64,000 bases of DNA, taken from positions 7,564,001 through 7,628,000 of the forward strand of contig OY720102.1 of assembly GCA_963082875.1 (NCBI GenBank), read 5' to 3'. Made by a program: the position numbers and the translations under genes. This document shows positions 48,901 to 57,596 of this stretch, piece by piece (positions within the stretch are counted from its first letter, which is position 1; each line of letters starts with the position of its first letter). The notes under the pieces are model-generated. The model saw nothing but the letters and a program-made list of their open reading frames with translations, made no database searches and had not been told where the DNA came from. Origin of the DNA: Corella eumyota (Eukaryota; Chordata; Ascidiacea; Phlebobranchia; Corellidae).

Positions 48901-50683
48901 TGAAGATAACTCAACCCAAAGATAAATTAACCTGAAGAAACCTTAACTCAATTTTGGAATCTTAGCTCAGAGACAACTCAACTCAAGAAATCCAAAGACA
49001 ACTCAACTTAAAAAAACTCAACCCAAAAAGGATTTTACCTTTTTGAATTTATTATATTAAAATAGTTAAATTGACAACTTATTTCAAATAGTCAAGGTTC
49101 ACATACAAACAAAGTTTTAAATAATTATTTATAACGCAGTCTTGATATAAATAATCAACAAATCAAAATAAGTTATCTTCTATTTACGTAAAAAGGTAAA
49201 CAAACAATGCAAGGGCAACACGTGTTCAACATGGGATTTAAAAACTAGATGGTACTTAAGATAGCGTAATCGGATTTAAAAAACATAGGATTTTTGATTT
49301 CTAAATAAAAATAAAAACAAACAAAATTATAAAAATGTTCGGTTGTTTTTATATGATCGAAGTTTCCTACCAGTCTTCACAATCAAAATAATTTAAAAAT
49401 ATATTTATTTTCAAAATTATCACGCAATAATTTAAGTAAAACTGTTTTAATGCTGTTATAACTCGTATAGAACCTTTGAAGGGTAATAGGCATGTAGCAT
49501 ATATCAAAAATTATACGAAACGTCGTCAACTTGTCACAGTAATTGACATATCCAATATGTTCTATATTAAAACCATCGTTAATTATAATAAGCTTGAAGG
49601 CAAAACTTCGTTTAAATATGACCTAAATTATAGCAACCAGCAATAGTTATTTTAAGTTATATAAATCTTGTGTAAAGTTGTCAATTCACGACGAAATGTT
49701 ATTTTAACCATAAGGCAAGTTTAACGTTATTCTGTAGTTGATCTAGAAACAATTATGCGACTTTACTTAAGCTAGCATAGCCCAAAACGAAAGGTCTGTA
49801 TTCAGTAAACAGTAAAACCGCTACATCTACCGCGTACACTATCATTTGTGCTGTCAAATTTACCTTAAAATATCGTTGGCAAGTTTACAGTGATTTTCAA
49901 ACATGCAAATATGATTAGGCTAGACCTATTTTGTATTGGTACAACGTTTACTGTTTTGCAAACTAATTTTGTGGTGACTGGTAAACTATCTGTCACCTAT
50001 AGGCTATATTAAGTCAACGCAAGCATTTTTTCGGCAACTTAAGGTAGCATATAATTAATTTAATTACCGGGGCGAATTCAATTTGATTAAGCACTTTTTT
50101 TTAAATCTAATAACTAAACAAAAAATAATTAAATTTTATCATAATTTGGCATCATAAAATTGGTTATAAATCACATTATTTGAACATAAATAAATATTAT
50201 AATCATAAGACACAAGCAACTTCTAAATTGCCTTTAAAATTGACAAATAAAAACCTTAACTTTAATTAACAAATATTGGCCATAAATTTTTATGACCCTA
50301 AACCCAAATAAAATCGATTTTAATTATAAAAACAGTGCCTAAATAAACGTGTAATTAATATCGATTTTTTGTTAATATTTAAAAAAAAATTAGATAATTT
50401 TGAGAACTTTTAATCCCCTATAAGTTAACGTAGATTAATCTATTTTTTATTAAAACAAAATAAAGTACGATATGTAGTTATAATGTTTTTAAACAATAAA
50501 GTATGGTTGACCCTTTTCTATATATGAAAATTACCCAGACAAAAAAATTAGATATATTTTTACTATAATTGGTATTTATTTCTAAAAATAAAATCAATAA
50601 CTTACGAATATTGTCACTTTTTCTGTTTGGCCGAGGCAAATATCGACGATAATAAGAAGGACCGCGAATTGCCGTACCCGCAT
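17889..50683 (-). CDS. Papilin-like matrix protein, complete (27 coding exons, 1401 aa)
   Basis: Secreted basement-membrane/matrix glycoprotein of the ADAMTS-like superfamily. Exons (5' to 3' on minus): 50606-50683, 41524-41657, 39463-39523, 36993-37095, 35050-35186, 30968-31091, 29348-29428, 28605-28777, 28013-28145, 26253-26373, 25634-25732, 24346-24466, 23972-24124, 23381-23563, 23135-23303, 22702-22866, 22396-22552, 22121-22242, 21466-21645, 20723-21283, 20392-20595, 20030-20170, 19770-19908, 19482-19621, 19170-19304, 18859-18999, 17889-18139. Lengths sum to 4206 with all phases consistent. Domains: signal peptide 1-18; TSP1 ([17 protein letters not shown]); ADAMTS Cys-rich and spacer, about 92-325; six more TSP1 to about 678; papilin FGCC-type cassettes near 700-728, 744-768 and 1108-1133; Kunitz about 774-824 and 955-1008 separated by a Thr-rich linker; thyroglobulin type-1, 1023-1087; two Ig domains, 1134-1318; PLAC at the end (CCLSC). 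The thyroglobulin domain is odd for papilin. The first intron is 8.9 kb. Confidence 0.93.
18301..18740 (+). repeat. Dispersed 0.4-kb repeat, copy 2 (with hairpin)
   Basis: About 400 bases closely match 3839-4262 in the same orientation (shared GCAATTTTGTAAGTGATG, CACGTTAGTATGG, GGCTTCCCTTTCC). An internal inverted repeat at about 18509-18574 pairs TGACGTAGAAAGTACT with AGTACTATCTACGTCA. It lies in the last intron of the papilin gene. There is no open frame and no clear terminal inverted repeats. Confidence 0.8.
21725..21976 (+). mobile_element. tRNA-headed SINE, head decayed
   Basis: In the papilin intron between the first Kunitz exon and the second FGCC exon, antisense to the gene. The body and tail are recognisable. 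Confidence 0.8.
23655..23930. repeat. Minisatellite, same 30-bp unit family
   Basis: About eight diverged units (GTACGAGAGAGAATTAACAAAG, GACCGTAAAGTACGAAAG) in the papilin intron 23564-23971, in the same orientation as 2680-2865. Confidence 0.7.
24550..24623 (-). tRNA. tRNA-Asn(GTT) copy A, probably decayed
   Basis: This 74-base tRNA-Asn-type sequence has loop CTGTTAA (anticodon GTT). It carries a C:C mismatch in the acceptor stem (3' side CAGGCAC) and another in the anticodon stem (TTCGC/CCGAA). It is the last unit of the array in the direction of papilin transcription and is likely a pseudogene. Confidence 0.75.
24692..24765 (-). tRNA. tRNA-Asn(GTT) copy B
   Basis: A 74-base tRNA-Asn with anticodon stem TTCGG/CCGAA, loop CTGTTAA and T-arm GGTGG-TTCGAGC-CCACC. 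One acceptor pair is T:T (3' side CTGGGAC). It is inside the papilin intron 24467-25633 and in the sense orientation. Function is uncertain because of the mismatch. Confidence 0.85.
24836..24909 (-). tRNA. tRNA-Asn(GTT) copy C
   Basis: Intact cloverleaf: acceptor GTCTCTG/CAGGGAC with one T:G pair, D-arm, anticodon stem TTCGG/CCGAA, GTT anticodon, and discriminator G. A T-run (TTTTTT on the minus strand) follows within about 10 bases and can end Pol III transcription. Confidence 0.95.
24980..25053 (-). tRNA. tRNA-Asn(GTT) copy D
   Basis: Cloverleaf as in copy C, but the anticodon stem is TTCGA/TCGAA, a compensated pair change. One base after the D-stem differs (TTAGCCCG instead of TTAGCGCG), which disturbs the D-stem. 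A T-run follows. Confidence 0.88.
25125..25198 (-). tRNA. tRNA-Asn(GTT) copy E
   Basis: Intact cloverleaf with the compensated anticodon stem TTCGA/TCGAA, loop CTGTTAA and acceptor GTCTCTG/CAGGGAC. A T-run terminator follows. Confidence 0.95.
25270..25343 (-). tRNA. tRNA-Asn(GTT) copy F, slightly decayed
   Basis: First unit of the array in the sense direction. The anticodon stem is TTCGG/TCGAA, with a G:T wobble at the pair that is G:C in B and C and A:T in D and E. The acceptor has an A:G mismatch (GTCTATG), and the D-stem has GCTC instead of GCGC. Confidence 0.8.
25788..26063 (-). mobile_element. tRNA-headed SINE, full length
   Basis: Minus-strand copy in a papilin intron, sense to the gene, ending CACCACGCTGCCGG. 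Confidence 0.9.
26453..26736 (+). mobile_element. tRNA-headed SINE, full length
   Basis: Full-length copy 80 bases beyond a papilin exon, antisense to papilin. It forms an inverted pair with the copy at 25788-26063. Confidence 0.9.
27702..27905 (-). mobile_element. Second tRNA-derived repeat family, copy 2
   Basis: Shares with 1558-1840 the block CATTGGTGCGGCTTCAACC and the flank TTATCGCAACCAAATATT. On the minus strand the B-box-like part is GGGTTGAAGCCGCACC. Confidence 0.55.
28255..28328 (+). tRNA. tRNA-Asn(GTT) copy G, intact and antisense to papilin
   Basis: The acceptor stem is fully paired (GTCTCTG/CAGAGAC, an A replacing the G that forms a wobble in the other copies). The anticodon stem is TTCGA/TCGAA with loop CTGTTAA. 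It lies in papilin intron 28146-28604 on the opposite strand. A T-run (ATTTTTTAG) follows closely. Confidence 0.95.
28389..28486 (+). mobile_element. tRNA-headed SINE, 3' fragment
   Basis: Only the AACTCGAGACTGGGTCGGGG block and the tail remain. It lies right after tRNA-Asn copy G. Confidence 0.75.
31092..35049. other. Papilin intron 5 (4.0 kb), no gene seen
   Basis: AT-rich sequence without a SINE or recognisable exon. Open frames of 60-104 codons in it show no domain, no flanking splice sites and low-complexity composition. Confidence 0.6.
35187..36992. other. Papilin intron 4 (1.8 kb)
   Basis: Unique-looking AT-rich sequence. It contains a small tandem repeat at about 36716-36754, with three to four imperfect copies of GCCTGTCAAGATT. 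No gene is seen. Confidence 0.6.
37096..39462. other. Papilin intron 3 (2.4 kb)
   Basis: Holds the CACGTG cluster at 38629-38687 within a locally less AT-rich island (about 38570-38830). The rest is AT-rich. Overlapping open frames in the island lack recognisable domains. Confidence 0.55.
38629..38687. promoter_or_regulatory. Four clustered CACGTG E-boxes in a papilin intron
   Basis: CACGTG occurs at 38629-38634, 38650-38655, 38671-38676 and 38682-38687, in the intron between papilin exons 3 and 4. The first is inside the palindrome GGTCACGTGACC. Start spacings are 21, 21 and 11 bases, close to whole helical turns. CACGTG is bound by bHLH-ZIP factors such as USF, MITF/TFE and Myc/Max; binding here is inference. 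Confidence 0.5.
39524..41523. other. Papilin intron 2 (2.0 kb)
   Basis: No gene is supported. Plus-strand open frames of 124 codons (39952-40326) and 122 codons (41103-41471) have no recognisable domain, no paralogue here and no splice context. Confidence 0.55.
43571..43848 (+). mobile_element. tRNA-headed SINE, full length
   Basis: One of the best-preserved copies (GGCAGCGTGGTGTAGTGG head), in papilin intron 1. Confidence 0.93.
46048..46290 (-). mobile_element. tRNA-headed SINE, head truncated
   Basis: Minus-strand copy in papilin intron 1. It stops at GGTGGTGTAGG, so the 5' end of the head is missing. Confidence 0.88.
47346..47386. repeat. Perfect 15-bp inverted repeat
   Basis: TTAAAGCTTGGGTTA at 47346-47360 and its exact reverse complement at 47372-47386 are separated by 11 bases. 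This is a stable hairpin on either strand, inside papilin intron 1. It is not part of a recognised repeat. Confidence 0.7.
48590..49030. repeat. Degenerate minisatellite rich in ACTCAA/AAAGACAACTCAA
   Basis: About 440 bases of irregular repeats of roughly 10-20 bases based on AAAGACAACTCAA, with two longer higher-order copies (ACTCCGGAAAACTCAA near 48784 and 48868). It lies in papilin intron 1. Confidence 0.75.
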
Positions 50684-50708
50684 TTTCGCGTTAAATTCCC
50701 GCAGAACT
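50684..50708 (-). promoter_or_regulatory. Splice acceptor just upstream of the papilin start codon
   Basis: On the minus strand TTATATTTTGCAG ends at 50707, 23 bases before the ATG at 50683-50681. It has a good polypyrimidine/AG form but no partner exon is seen. It could be a spliced-leader trans-splice site, as used by many ascidian genes, or the end of an intron in the 5' UTR. Confidence 0.5.
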
Positions 50709-51707
50709 GCAAAATATAATCCCGATGTAAAGCAGCAAAAGCTTGAGCTCACAAGTTTTTTATTTCAGAAAAACAACCTAAACTTTTAACCATATATACT
50801 CAAAGTCAGGGTATTTTATTCTTTGTTACTAAATGTGTATACTATCAAACCGCCTTATTCAAAACACAATAAATATGATTTTTAACGTCGTATTGTTCTG
50901 TTCTATCTTTATTCGCTTAGCTTAAAGTTGGCCACGCTATAGTCCCGCACTATATGCGTCTGTAAAAGGCTCGCAACTCGTTTTAAAGCCTTGGAGATTT
51001 AAAACCAGCGCAAGCGTTCTTTTCGCTTTTTACCTGACGAGGCGACATCGGTAAACAAAGATAGTGGGTGTAAAAAAGATTGCCTTTCTGCGGGCTTTGC
51101 ACAATCATCGAACCGATGTTTAATGCCTACCTTTGGACTTATATACATAGGGTTTTAAATTTGGATATTTATTAACGTTAGTAAGATCCTAACTTTGTAT
51201 TCAGTAGGGTTGTATGTGTAATGTAGGTCTACTTAATATTAGGCAAAAAATTGCTGGCAGTTTAAAAGTTAGCAAGTGTCGCTATACAGGCAATTGTAGA
51301 AGAGTTTTATTAGGAAATGTTATATCAAAAACAGTATCAAAACAGCTTTTATATTTGTAATGCTTTTATACTTAGCATGTGTAACATAATATCTATACAG
51401 GTACAATTTAAATGCAGACAATGTGTTACCACAGAAATTTGTATTTACGTTAGGCTAATATTTTTTAAAGTTAAATTACCAGCCTGAATTATAAAGTAAC
51501 TGCATTTAATTTTGCACATTTATTCTAATAATGGTTGTTCATGAAACTATAATGTAAACGCAGAAGAATTGGCAAAAAAATAAAAATAACCGTTTCAAAT
51601 AATAAACTCGTACGACAAAAAAGACACAGCTTGCTCACTCTATTTGTATGCGTCAATATATTGTACCACTAACGAAATGTAAACTAAAATTGCGCTAGCT
51701 GCGTTTT
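50709..51707. other. Upstream region between the divergent papilin and SDR genes, left part
   Basis: AT-rich sequence directly upstream of the papilin start, expected to hold its promoter. I see no clear TATA box or other defined element, and no gene. Confidence 0.4.
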
Positions 51708-52600
51708 AGAACTTGTTTGCTCTTTGGTACCATCTAGCGAGTAGAAATTAATAATATATTTTAAGTGTAAGAACCTGAAGTATAATGTCAAAAGCGATCA
51801 CAACAATGTTTAGACTTTGCTTTAAATAGCGACGTATTAGAACTCACTTGCTCTTTGATACCATCTAGCGAGTAGAAATTAATAATATATTTTAAGGGTG
51901 AAAACCTGAAGTTTAATGTCAAAAGCGATCACAAAAATGTTTCGACTTTGCTTTAAATAGCGACGTATTAGAACTCACTTGCTCTTTGCTACCACCTAGC
52001 GAGTAGAAATTAATAAGATATTTTAAGTGTAAGAACCTGAAGTATAATGTCAAACGCGGTTACAAAAATGTTTAGACTTTGCTTTAAATAGCGACGTATT
52101 AGAACTCACTTGCTCTTTGATACCATCTAGCGAGTAGAAATTAATAAGATATTTTAAGGGTGAAAACCTGAAGTTTAATGTCAAAAGCGATCACAACAAT
52201 GTTTTGACTTTGCTTTAAATAGCGACGTATTAGAACTCACTTGCTCTTTGATACCATCTAGCGAATAGAAATTGATAAGATATTTTAAGTGTAAGAACCT
52301 GAAGTATAATGTCAAATGCGGTCACAAAAATGTTTTGACTTTGCTTTAAATAGCGACGTATTAGAACTCACTTGCTCTTTGATACCATCTAGCGAATAGA
52401 AATTAATAAGATATTTTAAGTGTAAGAACCTGAAGTATAATGTCAAACGCGGTCACAAAAATGTTTTGACTTTGCTTTAAATAGCGACGTATTAGAACTC
52501 ACTTGCTCTTTAATACCATCTAGCGAGTAGAAATTAATAAGATATGAAGTATAACGTCAAAAGCGATCACAAAGTTGTTTTGGCTTTGCTTTAAATAGCA
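51708..52600. repeat. 131-bp tandem repeat, 7 units
   Basis: The block AGAACTCACTTGCTCTTTG starts at about 51708 (diverged), 51839, 51970, 52101, 52232, 52363 and 52494, with an exact 131-base spacing after the first. Units share GTAGAAATTAATAAGATA, TGTAAGAACCTGAAGTATAA and TTTGCTTTAAATAGCGACG. Some variants alternate between units, which suggests higher-order or unequal-exchange history. The array lies between divergent genes, about 500 bases before the SDR start. Confidence 0.93.
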
Positions 52601-53081
52601 ATTTAAAAAAATCTTTTTAAAAATAGAAGTCTTCAGAATTATGTTAAAAACCCATAAGTGGTAATAATTAACGTAAATGTTTTACTTAGAAAAATTAGCC
52701 TTTCTCAATATTATTAGTTAAACCCTATAAAATTAGAAAAATATGTGTTTACAATTTTAATACACGTCAAGTTTTAAACGAAAATTAAAACCTTTGCTGT
52801 ATAAATTTAGAATCTACTCCAAAAATAAATTAAATTAAAACTAAAACTTGGTTTTTACTAGTAAAATGATGCTTACAAATTTCAAAAAACTTATAAATAC
52901 TCCAAAATGATTAGTATAAAAAGTTTTTTCGATTGAGATAATTTTTAAAACGAAAAAACTTAGAGCTAGTGTTACAAGTGTTACTTGTGTAACCCTATAG
53001 CCTGTTAACACTTGATATTATATTAGTGGTAACTACTCTGTTTAGTGAAGCATTGAGCATAGGACAAGTGTTAATTTCAAT

Positions 53082-53092
53082 AGAAAGTAATG
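53082..53092 (+). promoter_or_regulatory. Splice-acceptor-like AG just before the SDR start
   Basis: TTAATTTCAATAG ends at 53083, six bases before the ATG at 53090. Such a near-zero 5' UTR fits a trans-splice acceptor. The pyrimidine tract is weak, so this is tentative. Confidence 0.35.
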
Positions 53093-56018
53093 GCATTTTT
53101 AAAGTCTGTTTTGATCGTTGCTTTAGCTTTTTTAGCGACCTATTGGTATACTGTTGGCAAAAAACAAGAATATAATCCTGGTAAGCGTTTTTTGTTAATA
53201 TTCTTGATATGGAAAGGTCGACTTCACGACCTAAACATAGAGTAACATCAGTTACCCCAACTTAGTTTCAAGGTCCCTTTGGCAGTTTGGGATATTATAG
53301 ATTATAATTGTCTGATAATTAAACTGCTGAATAAGTGATGGCTTAGCAGAAGTTTATACCGTTATAGCGCCTTATAGAGCATAAGAGCAGTGGTATTTGA
53401 ACCCAGGACCTCATATAGTATATCCAAGTGTTCTAACCACTACACAACGCTGCAGGTTAAATTCAATATAAGCACTATTAAATTTAAGGTGAAATACTGT
53501 ATAAAACTTTGTAGCCCAAATTTTGGTTTAACCAGTAATTTTAACAGATGAGATAAGGGGAAAACGAGTGCTCATAACCGGTGCTAGCAGTGGCATCGGT
53601 AAAGAGATGGCTTTAAAGTTTGCATCGATGGGTGCAGATTTGGTTCTAACTGCTAGAACCGTGTCAAAATTAGAACAGGTTTGTATTTCTTTTAAAACTT
53701 GACAACTTGCATGTAAATAATAAAACCGGTAGCGTGGTGTAGTGGTAAGAACACTTGCTAAACTACCTTGAGGTCGTGGGTTTAATCCCAACTGCTCTCA
53801 TGCTGTAGCGCCCTTGAATTTAGTGACCATGCCATACATTTTTATGTAAACATTATTATTCACGGCAAGTTTAAAATCATTAAATTGATTTTGTCATTTT
53901 CCGTCGCATTAAATAAATATTTATTACAAATCTTTTGATAATGCGCGAAAAACCTGATTAAAAAATACCATCGGTTAAAAATTTATGTTTCGTTTTACTT
54001 TATTTAAGGTTGTGTCGGAATGCAAGAAGTTGGGATCTAAAAAAGCTTATTATATATCAGCCGATATGTTTGCTATAGAAAGTGCTGATTTGGTTATCAA
54101 AACCGCAATGGAAAAACTAGGTAATGTAATTTCATAAACTCGAGTTAAATAATTAAAAATTTTAAAATATTTTTTTAGTGTAAACCTTCACATTTGTTTT
54201 TTTTAGGATCTCTTAATCAGAACTTTAAAATTTTTGCGTTACCTTGAACTTGTTGGTTGCGCGCTTAATTAATATTTAATTTCCTTTTGTTAATATTTAA
54301 TTATTTTTACAAATTTTATGTATACCAAATTAATATAGGTAAAAAGTGTGCTCTCATGCTGTAGCGCCCTTGAGCAATGAACTATAAACGGTATAAACTC
54401 CTGCTGAGACAATACTAATTTAATAAGCAGATTTATTATCAAGTATTTATAATTTGTGATATCCCAAACTACTAAAGTCAACTCGAGACTGGGTCAGGGT
54501 AATTAATGTTACTCCGGTATTAGTTCGTAAAGACGACCTTTTCGCATCGAATATATTAAGTATAAACAAAAATGTTAAATGCATTTTAAAACACGTATTA
54601 TACAGGGGGAATTGACATTTTAATTCTAAACCACATTGGTTCAACTTATTTCGGTGGATATCGACGCGATGTTGAACACCTGGGGTCGCTGCTGGTTGCC
54701 AATACGTTAACACATGCGCATATGGCGTCGTTAAGCTTGGACAATCTAACAAAAAATAATGGAAGGATTGTCGTGGTGTCGTCGGCCGTCGGTTCGTGAA
54801 ATTTGACTCAATGTGTATTTGTTTTATATTGTAGTTTATAGAGCTTTTTGTGGTTTAAGTTGCTATTAGCAAGCTCTTAACATATATATAAAAATAGTGT
54901 ACCATTGTTGCGGCTCGAACCATAATCATTATGGCTCGTAGTCCGCTTCATTGACTGGTATACCAAACTACCGAAATTTTTGACATAAACAAAATTTTTT
55001 GTATCAAGTTTAAGTGATAGGTTTTTATAATTTTCTTTGAGAAGGGTGTGTATTTGTAAATGTGTGTTTAGGCGATCCGTAAACGCTTGGCTTAAGCACA
55101 AGCCCGAACCCGTAACATTTCGGGCATTGGTCCGCTGAATGACCGGTATACTAAACCAGAGCCTTTATTTTATACGATTATCAAATTACTTTACAGGGTT
55201 AGTCGGTGGGCCTTTAACCATTCCCTATGCTACAACAAAGGCTGCCTTGAACGGATTTTTTAAAAGCTTATCACTTGAGTTAGCATATAATAAAACCGAG
55301 CAAGTGTCAATATCGACTTGTCATCTTGGCCTTATAGGTAAATTTTCTAACCGTATAAACTTTACAACTTACTTACTCAAAGTTAACTTAAAGTTTCAAT
55401 TGCAAAAAAGCAAAACTTAAAACCCTATAAAATAAAAAAACTATAGGCAGGTTACAAATTTGCTATTAACGGTATGGCGTTTTGCTGAGCCATCACTTAA
55501 TTAGCGGTTAAATTATAGGGCAAATATAACTTATTATATCTCAAACTGCCAAAGGCAACTTCAGAATGGGTTGGAGTAACTGATGTTACTGTATGCTCAG
55601 GTCGTGGAATCTACATTTTTACATCGAGGATAAATAAATACATGAAAAAATTAAGATAACTTTGTCAGGTTTACATTACGATCATTGTAATAGTAAACGC
55701 CAAGTCAAATTAAGGAATGTTTTGGTTTAAAAAAAAATATTTATGTACAGAGTTAAAAAACAACAAGATAGTTTCAATAACTAAAAGAAAACTAATATCG
55801 TGTTGTTAATTTTAAAAGGTACTGATACCGGTTTCAAATTTAAAGACCGCCTCACTGCTATGCCCGCTGACGTAGGCGAATGTGCTAACGAAATAATAAG
55901 AGGCTCAATGGCCAGAGAAAAGGAAATTTATTTTCCAGGCGACGTTGCATGGATACCTCTTTTAAATGCACTTTTTCCTGATTGGATGCGAAAAAATGTG
56001 CTACAAGCCTATGCATAG
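53090..56018 (+). CDS. SDR of the 11-beta-hydroxysteroid dehydrogenase 1 type, complete (6 exons, 286 aa)
   Basis: Predicted membrane-anchored NAD(P)-dependent short-chain dehydrogenase; the vertebrate relative HSD11B1 interconverts cortisone and cortisol in the ER, but the substrate here is unknown. Exons: 53090-53180, 53548-53678, 54009-54120, 54606-54791, 55197-55337, 55819-56018, all phases consistent, 861 bases. Residues 2-24 form an N-terminal hydrophobic anchor. TGASSGIG (41-48) is the cofactor-binding loop, LNHI (119-122) is the family signature seen in HSD11B1, VVVSS (167-171) carries the active-site Ser, and YATTK (184-188) the catalytic Tyr and Lys. The tail CHLGLIG then TDTG also matches HSD11B1 relatives. 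Length is close to human HSD11B1 (292 residues). Introns are loaded with SINEs. AATAAA follows the stop immediately (56021-56026). Confidence 0.92.
53205..53456 (-). mobile_element. tRNA-headed SINE in SDR intron 1
   Basis: Minus-strand copy ending ACAACGCTGCAGG. The same insertion is present in the collapsed duplicate at 56098-56290, so it predates that duplication. Confidence 0.85.
53727..53820 (+). mobile_element. tRNA-headed SINE, 5' fragment
   Basis: Intact head and first part of the body (to GCGCCCTTGA), then it breaks off. Located in SDR intron 2. Confidence 0.82.
54348..54556 (+). mobile_element. tRNA-headed SINE, head missing
   Basis: Begins at GCTCTCATGCTGTAGCGCCC and runs to the tail. 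Located in SDR intron 3. Confidence 0.82.
54885..55165 (-). mobile_element. Second tRNA-derived family, two degraded head fragments
   Basis: CATTGTTGCGGCTCGAACC near 54904 and AGCCCGAACCCGTAACATT near 55102 are both followed by TGACCGGTATACTAAAC-type sequence. The two are head-like fragments in tandem within SDR intron 4. Confidence 0.45.
55455..55642 (+). mobile_element. tRNA-headed SINE, 3' half
   Basis: Body from GCTATTAACGGTATG to CATCGAGGATAAATAAA, in the last SDR intron. Confidence 0.8.
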
Positions 56019-56020
56019 TA

Positions 56021-56026
56021 AATAAA
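56021..56026 (+). terminator. AATAAA directly after the SDR stop codon
   Basis: The hexamer begins three bases after the stop codon. If it is used, the 3' UTR would be only about 20-30 bases. A second AATAAA occurs near 56081. Confidence 0.45.
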
Positions 56027-56037
56027 CAAAGAAAATA

Positions 56038-56470
56038 GAAAAAAAATGTTTTCTGACTTGGTCTCTTTTTAATTACTAAAATAAATATTGACTACTCAAG
56101 TTGCCGTTGACATTTTGGAAAATTAAGAATTATATTTGCCCGACAATTACGCTGTTGCTTAAATGTAGCAGAAGTTCAACCCGTTTATAGCGCCTTACTG
56201 GAGGACGCTACAGCATGAGAGCAATGGGTACCGAACCCAAGACTTTATGCAGTGATTCTAAATGTTCTGACCGCTAAACAACGCTGCAGGTTACGTTCAA
56301 TATAAGCACTATGTTAAATATGGTTAAAGTGTTAGTAATATTGTTTACAACGCTTGGCCCAAACTTTTGTTTAACGAGTGATTTTAGCAGATGAGATGAA
56401 GTGAAAACGAGTGCTAAAAAATGTTTTTTGACTTGGTCTCTTCTTAATTCTTAAAATAGATATTGACATA
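56038..56470 (+). pseudogene. Collapsed partial duplicate of the SDR gene
   Basis: From about 56098 to 56415 the sequence follows SDR intron 1 and the start of exon 2 (53280-53575): SINE remnant, AACGCTGCAGGTTA, TTCAATATAAGCACTA, then AGATGAGATGA and AAAACGAGTGCT. It then jumps to a second copy of the SDR 3' flank: GACTTGGTCTCTTCTTAATT at 56433 resembles GACTTGGTCTCTTTTTAATT at 56053. This fits a tandem gene duplication followed by an internal deletion that removed the rest of exon 2 to exon 6. No coding capacity remains. Confidence 0.8.
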
Positions 56471-56527
56471 ATGCTTTCAAATTTAACTCGTCTATATTTC
56501 CTTTTAGTTTATATACATATATATATA

Positions 56528-56752
56528 TTTAAAGGACTTGAAGTCCTGTGTTCGATCCCCACTGCTCACATGCTGTAGCGCCCTTAGTGCAACGCTATAA
56601 ACAGTATGGACTCTTGCTAAACCAGGCACTTAATTAACAGCTTAAATATTGGGTAATTATTATTCACAACGTCCCATACTGCCAAAGTCAACTCGGGACT
56701 GGGTCGGGGTAACTTATGTTACTCGAAGTCGAATTTCACACATCGAGGATAA
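56528..56752 (+). mobile_element. tRNA-headed SINE, head partly lost
   Basis: Starts at the B-box (GTGTTCGATCCCCACTGC) and keeps the body and tail. Confidence 0.83.
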
Positions 56753-57557
56753 ATAAAAATTTTAAAAAAATTTGGAAAAATTTTGATTTAGACATTTTTA
56801 TTTTAAATTTGGATTGAATTAATTCAATAAACATGTATGTAAATTCGGTTTCCACCGCAAGGCAAACCATTTAAATTTAATACAATATCTGCTTTTTAGT
56901 CCAATTCAATACACTATTTATGTAATATTTTGTTTATATTTATTCGAAGACATAGGGTCATATAGGCCCATTGGTTAGCCAGATTTAATTTCTGTGAGGT
57001 TTTTTAAATAAATACCATTTTAAAAATATAATAATGCAAAATTCCATATGTATGAATAAACGTTATTTTTACAATTTTCCGGTGTCATATAACAGTAAAC
57101 CCCTTTACATAAATTTTATATACATATAAATCGCCCGTTATCTACATTGATATATACAAAAGCATTTAAACAAATGTTATATTAGCCATATCGACAAAAA
57201 TGGATTAAAAAAATAATTTAAGTTTTTTCCTACTACGAATTATTTAGAAAATTGTTCCTGCTAAAATAGATTTTTAAAAACATTAAAACCACAATTTTGC
57301 ATGATTAAAAAAAACTAACAAGTCCAAATACGTAAAAATAATAATTTTCTAAATTTAAATTCTAAACGTCAAATCTAAATTAAGGTCGGCGGGTTATTTT
57401 TGACCAGTTACCTAAATAGACTTAACCTAAAAAGGTCGGTGACCACACTTTAAAATTACGTTTTCACGAGGGAAAATTTGCATTACGCGGATATATTTCC
57501 ATCACCTGCGAATCGCTGAAATGTTTCAAGTAACGAAGGTTAAAAATAATAATTACA

Positions 57558-57596
57558 ATGGCGCTAATCGACCTGAGGATTAATAATTCAATGCGG
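57558..57596 (+). other. Possible orphan first coding exon
   Basis: An ATG-led 13-codon frame (MALIDLRINNSMR) is followed directly by GTAAGT and lies in a less AT-rich island (about 57470-57670). Its phase (0) does not fit exon 2 of the downstream protease gene, and no partner exon is seen. Chance occurrence is quite possible. Confidence 0.2.

Larger units (their letters stand above)
41658..50605. other. Papilin first intron (8.9 kb)
   Basis: By far the longest intron here. It holds SINEs at about 43571-43845 (+) and 46048-46290 (-), an (AT)n tract near 42538-42562, a 15-bp perfect inverted repeat at 47346-47386 and a CTCAA-rich minisatellite at about 48590-49030. Open frames up to 127 codons are not convincing genes. 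First introns often hold enhancers, but no specific site is claimed. Confidence 0.6.
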
